Source: Synechococcus sp. A18-25c (lineage in GTDB: Bacteria > Cyanobacteriota > Cyanobacteriia > PCC-6307 > Cyanobiaceae). From it: 64,000 nt of DNA. Shown one piece after another: positions 63,976-64,000 of this stretch. The stretch covers positions 744,001-808,000 of the forward strand of contig NZ_CP047957.1 in NCBI RefSeq assembly GCF_014280035.1, written 5' to 3'. Under the pieces are notes generated by a model, which saw only the letters and a program-made list of their open reading frames with translations, was not told the DNA's origin and made no database searches. A program made the position numbers and the translations under genes. The stretch's first letter is position 1, and each line of letters starts with the position of its first letter.

Positions 63976-64000
63976 TCACCAGCTGGACTTGACCACGCCG
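63976..64000 (-). CDS. rpsN: 30S ribosomal protein S14, C-terminal end
   Basis: Only the last codons are present, reading GVVKSSW then TGA. This ending is typical of cyanobacterial S14, and rpsN next to pnp fits the usual order. The remainder is off the right edge. Confidence 0.65.

Overview
The window looks like a chromosome segment of a marine picocyanobacterium, most likely a GC-rich Synechococcus (inferred, not proven). The evidence is the NblS sensor start, cyanobacterial families (DUF1825, DUF3086, DUF3119, DUF3764, DUF1651, cyAbrB, a high-light-inducible protein), BamA next to lpxC-fabZ-lpxA-lpxB, and many Nif11-type leader peptides of the prochlorosin kind.

Layout. (1) 1-31.4 kb is compact core chromosome: nblS/purD, purC, an envelope operon (bamA-lpxC-fabZ-lpxA-lpxB-msrA), an orphan ParA-like ATPase, pepA, a LuxR-type regulator, tyrS, a glutamate-receptor-like channel, pyrF, plsY, mlaE, an MFS carrier, tRNA-Gly, glgX, HU, gluQ and small secreted proteins. 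(2) 31.4-44.8 kb is a loose, AT-richer region of short orphan genes, one hli gene, cyAbrB, an FG-GAP propeller protein, broken genes and several unassigned stretches. (3) 44.8-58.7 kb is a mobile island. The intact tRNA-Arg(UCU) at 58,647-58,720 bounds it on the right, and three partial copies of that tRNA's 3' end lie at 44.8, 49.0 and 51.5 kb. These divide it into three tandem elements. (4) 58.7-64 kb is core again: an HTH protein, rsmI, cysQ, pnp and the end of rpsN.

The island carries 17 precursor genes or remnants on the minus strand. Ten encode a near-identical leader starting MSEEQL and ending in a double glycine, followed by unrelated short core peptides rich in Cys and Ser/Thr, as expected of substrates of a promiscuous class II lanthionine synthetase. 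No such synthetase or exporter lies in the window, so modification would have to act in trans. Most precursors sit in their own cassette: extended -10 promoter, gene, terminator, conserved spacer, second terminator. Four further precursors have other leaders; three of these have only 8-residue cores ending in Cys. Three more are decayed (lost start, truncation, in-frame stop).

Element 3 (51.6-58.6 kb) also carries a tyrosine recombinase remnant with Cys in place of the expected catalytic Tyr, a flavin amine oxidase, and an operon resembling a phage small-terminase module with two in-frame stops. Element 1 looks like an internal deletion derivative of element 3, because it shares both ends and a fused junction. 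Together this suggests lanthipeptide precursor cassettes are carried and amplified by tRNA-targeted, satellite-like elements.
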